From positions 182,338 to 246,337 of the forward strand of contig NZ_BCNM01000012.1 in assembly GCF_001514495.1 (NCBI RefSeq): a DNA stretch of 64,000 nucleotides, given 5' to 3'. The stretch comes from Paenibacillus pabuli NBRC 13638 (GTDB lineage Bacteria > Bacillota > Bacilli > Paenibacillales > Paenibacillaceae). The translations under genes and the position numbers were made by a program. The notes beneath the pieces were generated by a model. It was not told the origin of the DNA and ran no database searches. It worked only from the letters and a program-made list of their open reading frames with translations. The first letter of the stretch is position 1, and each line of letters opens with the position of its first letter. Below are positions 44,901 to 55,200 of the stretch, in pieces.

Positions 44901-45949
44901 GATTACATCACAATGATGATACCGTAGCTAATGTAGCTAATGAATCAGTTACGGATGTACATGCGATTACAAGTGTGTATGGGAAAGGATTGGGATCGAC
45001 TTTGCACCCGATGATCGGCTGGAATGCCTCAACCTTGGATGAATTCAAGTACCAAACGCTGTTTACAGGCAAAGAATTTTTTCTGAATGATCACCTCGTA
45101 GACGGTAAACGGACATTACCAGGTGTTGCTTATTTGGAGATGGCATTAGCCGCTGCGCAGAATGCAGGCATCCAGGAGGTCAGCGGATTTGATGAAGTAG
45201 TGTGGTCCATACCCTTAACGGTGATAGAGCATCCGGTTGAAGTGAATATTTCTTTGTCCAAAGCTCAGGGAAAAGTTCAGTTCCACGTTTGGACCGGCGA
45301 TGAGGCGAACTCCAGAAAAATTTACGGACAAGGTACGTTGTATGGAATAAAGACAGATGGCAACATACAGGACGCGCGACAACGCAGTCCATTCGGAACG
45401 AACCAGGATATCGATGCGATTAGAAAAAGATGTATTGACCCTGTTCCGGGAGTATATCGCAAACTTGAGGGGCTTCAACTGGTCTATGGACCTTCCTTTC
45501 AATCCATAACGGATTGCTGCATGGGTGATAACGAGGCTATTGCCAGGTATGTGCTTCCGGTCCCTTGTTATGAACAGTCACATTTGTATACGCTTCATCC
45601 TGTAACGATGGACAGCGCTCTGCAGACAGCGATGCTACTTGTCCAAAAGATGAGCTCTGTTCCTTGTATGCCCTATTCCATAGGTGCGGTCAAGTGGTGG
45701 AATCGGCTTCCAGACAAGGGAAGTGTGTATGTCAGACAGCAGGGTAAACAAGGGGGAAAAGCATTTAAGTTTGATATGGTATGGCTTGATGAGCAGGAAC
45801 AAATATGCATGGAAATGAGCGATTTTACGGTAAGACCGGTTCAGAACAAAAAACACCATGCAAAGGACCTATTGAAAATACTTTTGCAAAAATTGGAAGC
45901 CGGAGAGGTCGAGCCTATTGATGTCTTAACTTATATGGAGGAGCGATGA
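41996..45949 (+). CDS. trans-AT PKS protein 1: KS - degenerate AT-like region - DH
   Basis: About 1,317 residues. KS (~22-448) has the active Cys in NAACASS (~191), EAHGTGT (~325) and NIGHLESAAG (~364). A linker is followed by ~400 residues of unusual sequence in which LKVEWITGEHTGMWAVLAV resembles an AT active-site region without the nucleophile Ser. DH (~1,000-1,290) has HLVDGKRTLP (~1033) and DSALQ (~1206), so it looks active. A short helical end, LLQKLEAGEVEPIDVL, is probably a docking element. There is no ACP; the KR-ACP partner domains begin the next protein, whose start overlaps the stop by ATGA. Several start codons are adjacent (GTG 41993, ATG 41996, ATG 41999) behind CAGGGG. Confidence 0.93.
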   Translation: MMRQKKDLKPTSDIDPGIFLADIAIVGMACRFPQADHYTTFWDNLANGVDSIKEIPPDRWDVSKFYSQDIEAPNKSIGKWCGLLDDVYSFDHRFFSISPREAKNMDPQQRIMLEVSWQCIEDSGISLQRLQNQVTSVYAGVMTVDHRQMASLPGLETDSYACLGNYESILANRISYVMDLKGASITVNAACASSLVAVHEAKLALQRKECNYALAACVNLNLHPWKFISFSKSRMLSPDGRCKTFDKEANGYVPGDGAGVLLLQRLEDALAEGNHIHGIIKGSACNHGGRSASITAPRMKAQQDVILAAYQDAGISPEMVTYIEAHGTGTSLGDPIEIEALKNAFAAYTSRTQFCRIGSVKTNIGHLESAAGMAGIVKVIMMMKHGKIPANLHFNDPNPVIDFKSTPFEVASQLTDWNSAGDGLPLRAGISSFGFGGVNAHLVIEQWSAAPLHKQRGEAAEVRSQLFTLSGKTKWHLEKQLESWRAFSLTPQFDECTLRDISGTMLTGRVASPYRYAVMADSLQQLKEKLHLESGLSSRPKQEKWAIRMGHFSCLNYEQFSMSTRDLPHVQDFVQSLLDQIANRSLADHYRRMFYNEPWEKETLSCCQFIAGYAVLRCLLESGLKVEWITGEHTGMWAVLAVNHMIAPEQILARLAGRDETDFIQLNRPYLPYYDPTLQDILYPSSFDESYLRRLLGSSQVESVGSGNSRNDQLEYPMVSDYERVQYYLTKGQSLISHQFTFRKYMDEWSNLLGKVSGDEWNLGELLGNPVDVLRFTELSAQQLFIMVTAVAHSLRRLNRKWDLTIMAEPDPRFEEMLDLMDDHILLPEMVARLVLDSNADYKAVVQSMNLKQQEIYTNQNDKQLYARNDILPEIGSAELWLRQTQESQIELGKISSDIKIIDIGAFQSASPDTLKLALKEDEAGDDVWNFLCQLWLHGVNVRWDLWFPPGTFNKLALPTQRFDSVIHRLHHNDDTVANVANESVTDVHAITSVYGKGLGSTLHPMIGWNASTLDEFKYQTLFTGKEFFLNDHLVDGKRTLPGVAYLEMALAAAQNAGIQEVSGFDEVVWSIPLTVIEHPVEVNISLSKAQGKVQFHVWTGDEANSRKIYGQGTLYGIKTDGNIQDARQRSPFGTNQDIDAIRKRCIDPVPGVYRKLEGLQLVYGPSFQSITDCCMGDNEAIARYVLPVPCYEQSHLYTLHPVTMDSALQTAMLLVQKMSSVPCMPYSIGAVKWWNRLPDKGSVYVRQQGKQGGKAFKFDMVWLDEQEQICMEMSDFTVRPVQNKKHHAKDLLKILLQKLEAGEVEPIDVLTYMEER

Positions 45950-48900
45950 GAAAAGATCAGATGTTATCACTGGATCAGATTCTTGACATGGTTAAGGGAC
46001 GACGTCTCTCATCTGAGACAGCCTACCAGCTTATACAGGAGATACAGCGACAGGATAGCTCGGCTTCCCATGAAAAAAACATGCAGCAGAATACGTATCT
46101 TTATCCCTCCTGGGAGAGTCAGACCCTTCAACGTACTCTTTTCAAAAGTGAAAGGCTTCTGTTATTTGTTTCTGGTGAAGAAAACATGCGGCAATGGGAC
46201 CAGAGTACTTCCGTGATTCGTGTGTTACAGGGAAATCAATTCATTGAGCAGGACGTTAATACATTCATAATCCGCCCGGAACAGGAAGAGGACGTTGACC
46301 GTTTGTTCAACAGGCTGTCCGAATTACAGTGGATACCTGATACTGTCGTTCACGGATGGAGTGGTACGGTGCTTCCTGAAGATGAAGGGACCCTATTAAG
46401 CAAACGGCTTGCCCAAGGTGTGTACACCTTATTTTATACATGCCGATGGCTGGCGAAATGTGCTGACAACAAGAAAGTAAACCTGTTATATGCGTATTCC
46501 AGTGATCGTAAAGAAGAACCGGCAAATGAAGCTGTAAGCAGTTTCATGCGCAGTGTGAAATGGGAACACCCGCAATGGACGTGCCGTACATTGGACATGG
46601 GAAATGAAACTATCCATATGTTTCAACTCATTCAACAGGAGCTGGAAGCTCGGGACCAGGCGGTTGAGGTTCGTTATCGGGACAATCGGCGCTATGTGAA
46701 GAGATTGGTATCGCTCCCGAAAACAGAATATCCACAAGTAGAGTGGAACAAACAAGGCATTTATTTGATTACAGGTGGGATGGGTGGCATCGGTCTTCAG
46801 TTTGCCTCCTTGCTTGCCCAATCCGCTCGAGTTATTGTTTTGTCCGGACGCTCCATTCTCAGTAGAGATCAGGAACAACAATTGCGCGATTTGGGGAAGT
46901 TAGGAGCTGAAATGGTGTATATCCCAGCGGATGTATCGCAACGTGAGTCGGCCTTTGATCTCATCCGCGAATGCAAAGCCAGATTTGGGAGAATTCATGG
47001 TCTGATTCATTGCGCTGGCGTATTGAGAGACTCAACACTTCAATCCAAAAATAAAGCGGACATGGAAGCTGTTCTGGCTCCAAAAGTATACGGAACGGTT
47101 TGGCTGGACGAAGCTTCCTGTCATGAACAGTTGGACTTTTTCATCGTTTGCTCTTCTGTCATGTCCGTTCTTGGAAATGCTGGACAATGTGATTATGCCT
47201 TTGCCAATGGCTTTATGGACGCTTATTGCCGTCAACGGGATCGATTGAACAAAGAGGGGATGCGTCCCGGTCAAACGATCTCCCTGAATTGGCCTCTGTG
47301 GTTGGAAGGAGGGATGGGAGTAGATCCAACTCATCGCCTTTTTTTGGAAAATACACTCGGGATTTCATCGTTATCCAGCGAAGATGCCATACAGGCTTTT
47401 GAAGATGCGTTCCATTGCAAGGAAAGTCAGCTGGTGATTGTGGGCGGGGATTCAATCAAATTTCAGAGGGTACATGAGAAAACGTCGTTTGCAAATGTGG
47501 AGCCGTCGAAAAAGAACATGTTGTTGGAGAACAGCATAAATGAAGAAGTTTTACTTGAAAAGGCAGCCGAGATCATTTTGACGATATCCTCACACATTCT
47601 TAGTGTGGATGTACAAGAAATGGACCTGGACGCGGATAAGAGCGATTACGGATTTGATTCCATTTCGACGACTGATTTTGTCAATCGACTTAATGCAACG
47701 TACAACATTGATCTGACGCCTCCTGTCGTGTTTGAATATGCGACTTTAAGGGCTTTTGCAACGTACCTGATCGAAGCTTATGGCGAAGATATCGCCCGAT
47801 ATCATGGAATGAGTGGCGGGCACGATGAACCCGAAATGCAGACTTCGCAAACGGTCTCAGAGGATGAAACAGATGGATTTAATGAGATCACAAGTGAGCC
47901 TGTCGATGTCCATAGGAGGAATAAAGAACCCATTGCCATTATTGGAATAGGCGCTTACATGCCTCAATCCGAGAGTCTGGATGAACTATGGGAGAACTTG
48001 GTTTCCGGAAAAACATTCATTTCCGAAATCCCTCCCGAACGCTGGGATTGGCATCAATATTATGGGGACCCCATAAAGGAAGTCAACAAAACCAACATCA
48101 AATGGGGCGGATTTATGAAAGCCATTGATCAATTTGATGCTTCGTTTTTTGGCATATCCCCTCATGAGGCTGGGTTGATGGACCCAAGACAGCGCATTTA
48201 TTTGCAAACCGTATGGGAAGCCATTGAAGATGCCGGTTACAGGCCATCCGATTTGTCCGGGAGTAAAACAGGCATGTTTGTCGGGGTAGTTAGTTCGGAT
48301 TATTATGATCTGATGCATCAAAACGGCATTCCTACCGAGGCGCATACAGCTTTGGGCATATTTCACTCCATTCTGGCTAACCGAATTTCATATCTTCTAA
48401 ATCTGCATGGACCCAGTGAGCCTGTGGATACAGCCTGTTCCGGTTCACTGGTCGCCATTCATCGGGCGGTGGAATCGATACACAACGGAGAATGTGAACT
48501 GGCAATTGCCGGAGGAATTAGTGTTATCGCAAGTCCACAGCTGACGATTGCCTTTAATCAGGCAGGCATGCTCAGTGTGGATGGTCGCTGTAAAACCTTT
48601 GATCAAGATGCTGATGGGTACGTTCGTGGCGAAGGTAGTGGAGCATTGCTGCTCAAACCGTTGTCCAAAGCGGAAGCGGATGGAGACCATATCTATGGAG
48701 TAATCCAGGCAACCGCTATAAATCATGGGGGGCATGCTAATACTCTGACGTCTCCAAACCCTAACGCTCAGGCAGAACTTATTATCGAAGCGTGGTCCAG
48801 ATCTGGAATCGATCCGAGGACAGCAGATTATATTGAAGCACATGGTACCGGGACGCCATTGGGTGATCCGATCGAGATAAACGCACTTAAAAAGGCCTTC

Positions 48901-51900
48901 TCTCAGCTGGTTCAAGACTGGGATGAGTTGCATGGCAAGCCGAGCGGTTCAGCCCCGGAGTCCTCCGTTCCGCACTGTGCAGTCGGAACGATAAAAACCT
49001 ATATTGGACACCTGGAGGCAGCAGCAGGAGTGGCGGGAGTCCTGAACGTGTTACTCAGTATGAAGCATAACCGATTACTGCCAAACCTGCAGCTGAATGA
49101 AGTTAACCCGTACATTCAATTGGAGAACAGTCCGTTTTATATCTTAAAGGAAGGGCAGGCGTGGAATCGCAAACATGATGCTGCCCCAAGAAGTGCAGGC
49201 GTAAGTTCATTTGGCTTTGGAGGTGTCAATGCTCATATTGTCATCCGTGAATACGTGACGAAGCGTGACAGTTCCCAGAATCTATCCAATCGCCCGCAGT
49301 TACTCATCGTTTCTGCAAAAAACAGAGATCGATTGAGGGCATATGCGAGGCGAATCAGTACATTTCTGAGTCAAACGGCTGGGATTACTCTGGCTGATGT
49401 TGCATTTACAATGCAGACGGGCAGGGAAGAGATGGAGGAAAGACTTGCATTTGTGAGTTCAAGCATCGCGGACACCGTGGAAATGCTTAATCGGTTTATT
49501 GCAGATCAGGCAGATCCATCTCAATGTTGGCAAGGGAGCGTAGTCAAGCGCAAGTCCCCCCAAGATGAACAGGCTATAGCTTACCATCACCCATCCACAG
49601 ATCAGGATTTCATGATCGAAGCAGAGCTCCATAAACTTGCTCAGCTCTGGGTAACCGGTAACCGAATTGATTGGTCTTCAATAGATAAAAGTGAAGGAAA
49701 ACGGAAAATCTCCATCCCGACTTATCCGTTTGCGAAGACGCAGCACTGGCTTCCTAATCCAGTCAACAACATAGAAAACCCGGGAGCTCATCGGTCGGGA
49801 CTGGATAACAGATTCATGATGAAGCTGGTAAATAGATCGGATTTTCGGGCATACAGCTACGAATTTGCATTTACTGGCCAAGAATCCTTTTTTCAGGATC
49901 ACGAAATAAACGGATATAACGTATTGCCTGCCTCAGCTCATATTGAATTGATCAGAGCCGCTGTCATGATGGCTGCTCAACCTGGAGAGGGCGAACAAAT
50001 CAACCTCAAAAAGCTGGTATGGCTTAAACCTGTTGTAGCTCAAAAAGGAATGGGAAGGCTTCAAATACTTCTTAAGCCATCATCGAATGGAGTTATTGAG
50101 GTAACCGTTCATTCTCCAACTAATTCTCAGGAGGATGAGATAGACAGCATCGTTTTTAGCCAATGTACTGCTGTTATTACCAAGCGGGAAGTATGCAAAA
50201 CATGCGAAGTGGAGACCATCCTGAGCAGATGTAATCTGGATAAGCTCACATCAGAGCAATGTTATTCCTTTTTTTCAGCCAGGGGCATGCGGTATGGTCC
50301 AGACTTCCGGGGTCTTAAATCTGTAGCAGTGGGTCATGATCAGGCACTGGCCAGAATTGCCTTGCCTTCGGGTATTATGGATGGATTTCAGGACGGCACC
50401 ATTCATCCAGGACTTCTGGATAATGCTTTTCAGGCTGCAATCGGGCTCTGGCTCAGTGCTTTGGGAAGTATTCAGGACGAGCAGCAAGATACGCCTTTGT
50501 TGCCCTTCTCTGTTCAGCAAATTCATATATTTGGCTCCTGTGAAGCAGAGATGTGGGCTCATGTCCGAGCCCATCAGGAGAGTGGCAGCGCTGTTGTGCA
50601 CGCGGATACCGAATATGACATAGATCTGTTTAATGTGAAGGGTGATGTACGGGTATCCGTTAGGGGCATGCGTTTTAGAAGACCTGAGCCGAAAGTTTCC
50701 AGTCTGGAAGAAACTAAAGGTATGGAGACATACGAGTTACAAATGCTTGCCCCTGTATGGAAAGAGCAGTCCATCGGCTTGCTTGAACGTGAACGTGACC
50801 TTACATGTGTAGTCAACGATCTCGCAGGGGAAATATGCTTGGTAGGTACGGAGAGCTCACACTTGACCCAACTGCTCAAACATCTGCCACACGCTGAAAT
50901 GATCGTTCTGAATCCACAGGATTCCATCTTGCGGATCTCGGAACAACTGAACCCAATCATGAACCTTCGTCATGTTGTGTGGATATCTCCGATAACCGCT
51001 GAAAGCTCGTTTGATGTCAGGGGAATGATGGAGGCTCAGGAAGAAGGAGTGCTTCTTCTTTACAGACTGATTAAAGCGCTTCTTCAGAACGGATATGGAA
51101 ATCGAAGCATGGAGTGGACTGTGATTACGATGCGTGCAAACTCCATTCATACACTTGATCCAGTTAATCCTACACATGCCGGGATACATGGCCTCATAGG
51201 GGTTATGTGCAAAGAAAGACCCGGATGGAAGGTTAGACAGGTGGATCTGGAAATGTTGAACGAGCATAGCCTTTACGAATTGCTGTTGCTGCCTGCTGAC
51301 TCTTATGGATTTCCATATGTAAACCGACAGGCCGAATGGTTTCGTCAACAACTCGTGCCCGTTTCTTATACACCTGCGTATCCCTCTGCGTATCCACCAG
51401 CGTATTCCGAACATGCCTATCGTCATGGGGGTGTTTACGTCGTTATTGGGGGAGCAGGCGGGATTGGAGAGGCATGGAGTGAATATATGATCCAGCATTA
51501 CAAGGCCCAGATCATCTGGCTGGGAAGAAGGGAGCTGGATGCTGAGATTCAGGCGAAGTTGCAAAGGCTGGGCGAGCTTGGATCTGTGCCCTGTTACATG
51601 GCTGTTGATGCAACAGATTCGGAAGCAATGCGCCAGGCATGTTCAGAGATTAGGCGGAATCATCAAACCATTCATGGCTTTATTCATTCAGCCATCGTGT
51701 TGGAGGATCGTAGTCTGGAAAATATGGACGAAGCTTCTTTTCGAAAAGCTTATTCCACCAAGGTGGATATCAGCATCAATATAGCCAATGCCTGTATGGG
51801 AGAGTCGCTTGACTTTGTACTCTTTTTTTCGTCCATGAACTCCTTTTTGAATTCGGCCGGACAGGCCAATTACGTGGCAGGCTGTACGTTCAAAGATGTA

Positions 51901-52191
51901 TTTGCCCAATTTTTAAGACAGTGCTGTGATTTCCCCATCAAAGTGATGAACTGGGGATATTGGGGAAGTGTGGGTTCGGTACGTTCTGAACATTACAAGA
52001 CACGCATGGCGAAAGCAGGACAAGGTTCAATCGAAGCTCCTGAAGCCATGGAGGCGCTAAATGTACTCATGAATGGTGTGCTGGATCAGATGGCCCTGAT
52101 GAGAAAACACGCATCCGTAGATCTGGAGATCATGGATAAAAATGAATCCATTGTGGTCTACCAGGGGCGAGTGTCGTCAACAGTGGGATAA
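45946..52191 (+). CDS. trans-AT PKS protein 2: KR-ACP-KS-DH-KR
   Basis: 2,081 residues. An N-terminal helical docking segment (~1-35) precedes a KR with GGMGGIG (~278) and YAFAN (~417). An ACP follows with the phosphopantetheine Ser in GFDSIS (~571). KS (~661-1,100) has DTACSGS (~827-833), EAHGTGT and YIGHLEAAAG. DH has HEINGYNVLP (~1319) and DNAFQ (~1491). A C-terminal KR has GGAGGIG (~1834) and a NYVAGCTFKD active-site variant. The first KR-ACP completes the module begun in protein 1. KS-DH-KR begins a module completed by cMT-ACP in protein 3. A Pro/Ala/Tyr repeat (PAYPSAYPPAY) lies before the last KR. SD TATGGAGGAG. Confidence 0.94.
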   Translation: MRKDQMLSLDQILDMVKGRRLSSETAYQLIQEIQRQDSSASHEKNMQQNTYLYPSWESQTLQRTLFKSERLLLFVSGEENMRQWDQSTSVIRVLQGNQFIEQDVNTFIIRPEQEEDVDRLFNRLSELQWIPDTVVHGWSGTVLPEDEGTLLSKRLAQGVYTLFYTCRWLAKCADNKKVNLLYAYSSDRKEEPANEAVSSFMRSVKWEHPQWTCRTLDMGNETIHMFQLIQQELEARDQAVEVRYRDNRRYVKRLVSLPKTEYPQVEWNKQGIYLITGGMGGIGLQFASLLAQSARVIVLSGRSILSRDQEQQLRDLGKLGAEMVYIPADVSQRESAFDLIRECKARFGRIHGLIHCAGVLRDSTLQSKNKADMEAVLAPKVYGTVWLDEASCHEQLDFFIVCSSVMSVLGNAGQCDYAFANGFMDAYCRQRDRLNKEGMRPGQTISLNWPLWLEGGMGVDPTHRLFLENTLGISSLSSEDAIQAFEDAFHCKESQLVIVGGDSIKFQRVHEKTSFANVEPSKKNMLLENSINEEVLLEKAAEIILTISSHILSVDVQEMDLDADKSDYGFDSISTTDFVNRLNATYNIDLTPPVVFEYATLRAFATYLIEAYGEDIARYHGMSGGHDEPEMQTSQTVSEDETDGFNEITSEPVDVHRRNKEPIAIIGIGAYMPQSESLDELWENLVSGKTFISEIPPERWDWHQYYGDPIKEVNKTNIKWGGFMKAIDQFDASFFGISPHEAGLMDPRQRIYLQTVWEAIEDAGYRPSDLSGSKTGMFVGVVSSDYYDLMHQNGIPTEAHTALGIFHSILANRISYLLNLHGPSEPVDTACSGSLVAIHRAVESIHNGECELAIAGGISVIASPQLTIAFNQAGMLSVDGRCKTFDQDADGYVRGEGSGALLLKPLSKAEADGDHIYGVIQATAINHGGHANTLTSPNPNAQAELIIEAWSRSGIDPRTADYIEAHGTGTPLGDPIEINALKKAFSQLVQDWDELHGKPSGSAPESSVPHCAVGTIKTYIGHLEAAAGVAGVLNVLLSMKHNRLLPNLQLNEVNPYIQLENSPFYILKEGQAWNRKHDAAPRSAGVSSFGFGGVNAHIVIREYVTKRDSSQNLSNRPQLLIVSAKNRDRLRAYARRISTFLSQTAGITLADVAFTMQTGREEMEERLAFVSSSIADTVEMLNRFIADQADPSQCWQGSVVKRKSPQDEQAIAYHHPSTDQDFMIEAELHKLAQLWVTGNRIDWSSIDKSEGKRKISIPTYPFAKTQHWLPNPVNNIENPGAHRSGLDNRFMMKLVNRSDFRAYSYEFAFTGQESFFQDHEINGYNVLPASAHIELIRAAVMMAAQPGEGEQINLKKLVWLKPVVAQKGMGRLQILLKPSSNGVIEVTVHSPTNSQEDEIDSIVFSQCTAVITKREVCKTCEVETILSRCNLDKLTSEQCYSFFSARGMRYGPDFRGLKSVAVGHDQALARIALPSGIMDGFQDGTIHPGLLDNAFQAAIGLWLSALGSIQDEQQDTPLLPFSVQQIHIFGSCEAEMWAHVRAHQESGSAVVHADTEYDIDLFNVKGDVRVSVRGMRFRRPEPKVSSLEETKGMETYELQMLAPVWKEQSIGLLERERDLTCVVNDLAGEICLVGTESSHLTQLLKHLPHAEMIVLNPQDSILRISEQLNPIMNLRHVVWISPITAESSFDVRGMMEAQEEGVLLLYRLIKALLQNGYGNRSMEWTVITMRANSIHTLDPVNPTHAGIHGLIGVMCKERPGWKVRQVDLEMLNEHSLYELLLLPADSYGFPYVNRQAEWFRQQLVPVSYTPAYPSAYPPAYSEHAYRHGGVYVVIGGAGGIGEAWSEYMIQHYKAQIIWLGRRELDAEIQAKLQRLGELGSVPCYMAVDATDSEAMRQACSEIRRNHQTIHGFIHSAIVLEDRSLENMDEASFRKAYSTKVDISINIANACMGESLDFVLFFSSMNSFLNSAGQANYVAGCTFKDVFAQFLRQCCDFPIKVMNWGYWGSVGSVRSEHYKTRMAKAGQGSIEAPEAMEALNVLMNGVLDQMALMRKHASVDLEIMDKNESIVVYQGRVSSTVG

Positions 52192-52238
52192 AACGGGGTC
52201 TGAAGAGCGGGATGATCAGACGTTGGGGGGAATATGTG

Positions 52239-55200
52239 ATGGAGGAACTTAACCAGTTGTTGAGTCGATTATTATGTAGCGGATTGCATACCGCCGGCCT
52301 TTTAAACAAATTGCAGGCTGGTGATGCTGCTCCTGCTTCAGCTTCAGCGGAAATGCCAGTTTCATTGATCAAGCGTTACGGCAGATGGTGGCGGGAGAGT
52401 CTCGTTTATTTGCAAAAATACGGTTATTTTACCTCTACTGGCTCTGTAAATCCCTTGAATCAGACCATAGATATAGATACAGATGGGGCTCAAGCATGGA
52501 AGGAATGGGACAAGAAAAAAGGGTTGTGGCTATCTGATCCAAACGTGTCTGCCTACATTCCACTGCTCGAAGCCACGCTCCGAGCGCTGCCGGATATTTT
52601 GACAGGCCAGAAGTCTGGAACCGACATTATTTTTCCAAATAGCTCCATGCGTCTGGTGGAGAACATTTACATGAATAATCCTGCTGCCGATTATTTTAAC
52701 GCGATTCTGGCAGATCGGGTTGCAGCTAGTATCAAACAACAACTTGTGAAGGACCCGGGTGCTCATATCCGCATTGTGGAGATCGGAGCCGGAACAGGGG
52801 GCACCAGCCAGGCGGTTTTTACCCGGCTGAATGATTTTCATCCCCATATTCTGGAGTACTGTTATACCGACCTTTCCCAGGCTTTCTTGAGTCATGCCCA
52901 ACAGGCATATGGCCCGCAATATCCGTACCTTACCTACGGAACGTTTGATTTGTCCAAACCAGTGTCTACCCAGTCTCTGCAAGCAGGAACCTATGATATA
53001 GCGATCGCAACCAATGTCATGCATGCTGCTCCGCAGATTCGTCTTGCTTTGAGAAACGTCAAGGCATTGCTCCGTTGCCAGGGTGTTTTTCTGATCAATG
53101 AGATCACAGAAAATACGCTTATGAATCACCTTACGTTTGGGTTGTTGGATGGATGGTGGGGCTATGAGGATCCCGCACTTCGTATTTCCGGAGGACCTTT
53201 GCTTGAACAGGAAACTTGGAAAAACGTGCTGTTATCCGAGGGGTTCGGAGAAGTGCAGTTACTGGCTCATTCTGAAGAATTCAAGGGTCAGCAAGTGATC
53301 ATGGGGACAAGCAATGGCGTGGTACGCCAGCAGACCGTGAAACATGAGTTGAACGTGAAACATGAGGCCCAACGTCAAACGAGCCGCATTTCGCAGGATA
53401 TTCAGAAAAAACCGTCAGAAATCCGGTTACCTGAAGTGGAACGTTCACGTTCATCTGAAGAAAAACTGAAGTACATAAAGGAAGTGCTTGTTCGGACATT
53501 ATGTGAATCTTTGAAAGTGGAGGCGCAGCTCATTGACCATGATGAGGCTTTTTCCGATTACGGGGTTGACTCCATAACGGGTGTTCGGTTGATTTATTCC
53601 ATTAATGAACGTCTGGGAACGGAGCTGTTCACCACCGATATTTTTGATTTTCCTTGTGTCAACCAGCTTGCACAGTATATTGCCCCAATGGTTCAGGTGG
53701 AACAAGTGGAGCCTGAACAACAAACGCAGCTTCAAGGGCGCAGTGCCATTAAGCCTGACGTCCAGCAAACTCGACAGATGGATATTGGTGAAGAACGAGA
53801 ATTCAAGTTGGGTGATGCAAAGCAGAGTCATTTTGAGGATAGTATAACATCCTCAAGTTCCGTCAGCAGACACAAGGATATCGCGATCATAGGTTATAGC
53901 GGCAGATTTCCACAATCGGATAATGTGGATGAGTTATGGGCGCATTTGGCTGCAGGCCATGACTTGATTCAGCGCGGGGCGCGGTGGACTTCGGAACAGA
54001 CAGGAGCATCCATAGGGAAAACGGAAACAAACCATGGGGCTTTTTTGGAAGATAGCGACTGCTTTGATCCCTTGTTTTTCAAAATCTCCAATATTGAAGC
54101 AATGCATATGGACCCACAGCAGCGACTGTTTCTGGAGGAATCGTGGAAAACTCTTGAACACGCCGGATACGCAGGGGAAATAATTCAGGGGCGCAAATGC
54201 GGAGTCTATACCGGATATTGCGGAGGAGATTATGAGAAATTGATGGGTGAACAGGCCCCTGCACAAGCGTTCTGGGGCAATGCTGCATCCATCGTACCTG
54301 CCCGGGTATCCTATTTTCTGAATTTACAGGGGCCGGCGATTGCGGTGGATACTGCTTGTTCGAGTTCACTGGTTGCCATTCATCTGGCTTGTCAAGCCCT
54401 ATGGTCAGGGGAGGTGGAGCTTGCGCTGGCAGGTGGAGTGTTTGTGCAATCCACACCTGATTTTTATCTTTCTGCTCATCGGGCGGGCATGCTGTCCCCT
54501 GTTGGACGGTGCCATACTTTTGATGAACGTGCAGACGGTTTTGTGCCGGGTGAGGGTGTTGGAGTCTTGTTGCTCAAACGACTGGAGGATGCCATCCAAG
54601 ATGGCGATCATGTACACGGGATCATTAAAGGAAGCAGTATTAATCAGGATGGGAGCACCAATGGCATCACAGCCCCTAGTAGAGCCTCACAGGAAAGACT
54701 GGAAAGGCAGCTATACGAACAATTCGGGGTTAATCCGGATCAGATCCAAATGGTCGAAGCGCATGGTACCGGAACAAAACTGGGTGATCCCATTGAATTT
54801 GAAGCACTGAACCGGAGTTTCCGGAAGTATACGAGCCGTTCACAATATGCCGCTATAGGTTCAATCAAGTCGAATATGGGACATTCGATTGCAGCAGCAG
54901 GCATAGCCGGTGTGATCAAATTGTTATTGGCCTTGAAACATCAACAGATTCCGCCATCTATTCATTATTCCAAAGCAAATCCTAATATTGATTTTTTGAA
55001 TAGTCCTTTCTATGTCAGTACCCAATTAAGTCCATGGCATACACCTCCAGGGCAAAAGAGGGCTGCGCTTGTAAGCTCATTTGGCTTTAGTGGAACCAAC
55101 GCTCATCTTGCCATCGAGGAACCACCCGGAGAGCGGTCTCCTTCAATACATAAACCGGGCTATCTATTGGTGCTGTCTGCACAATCGACAGGACAGTTGA

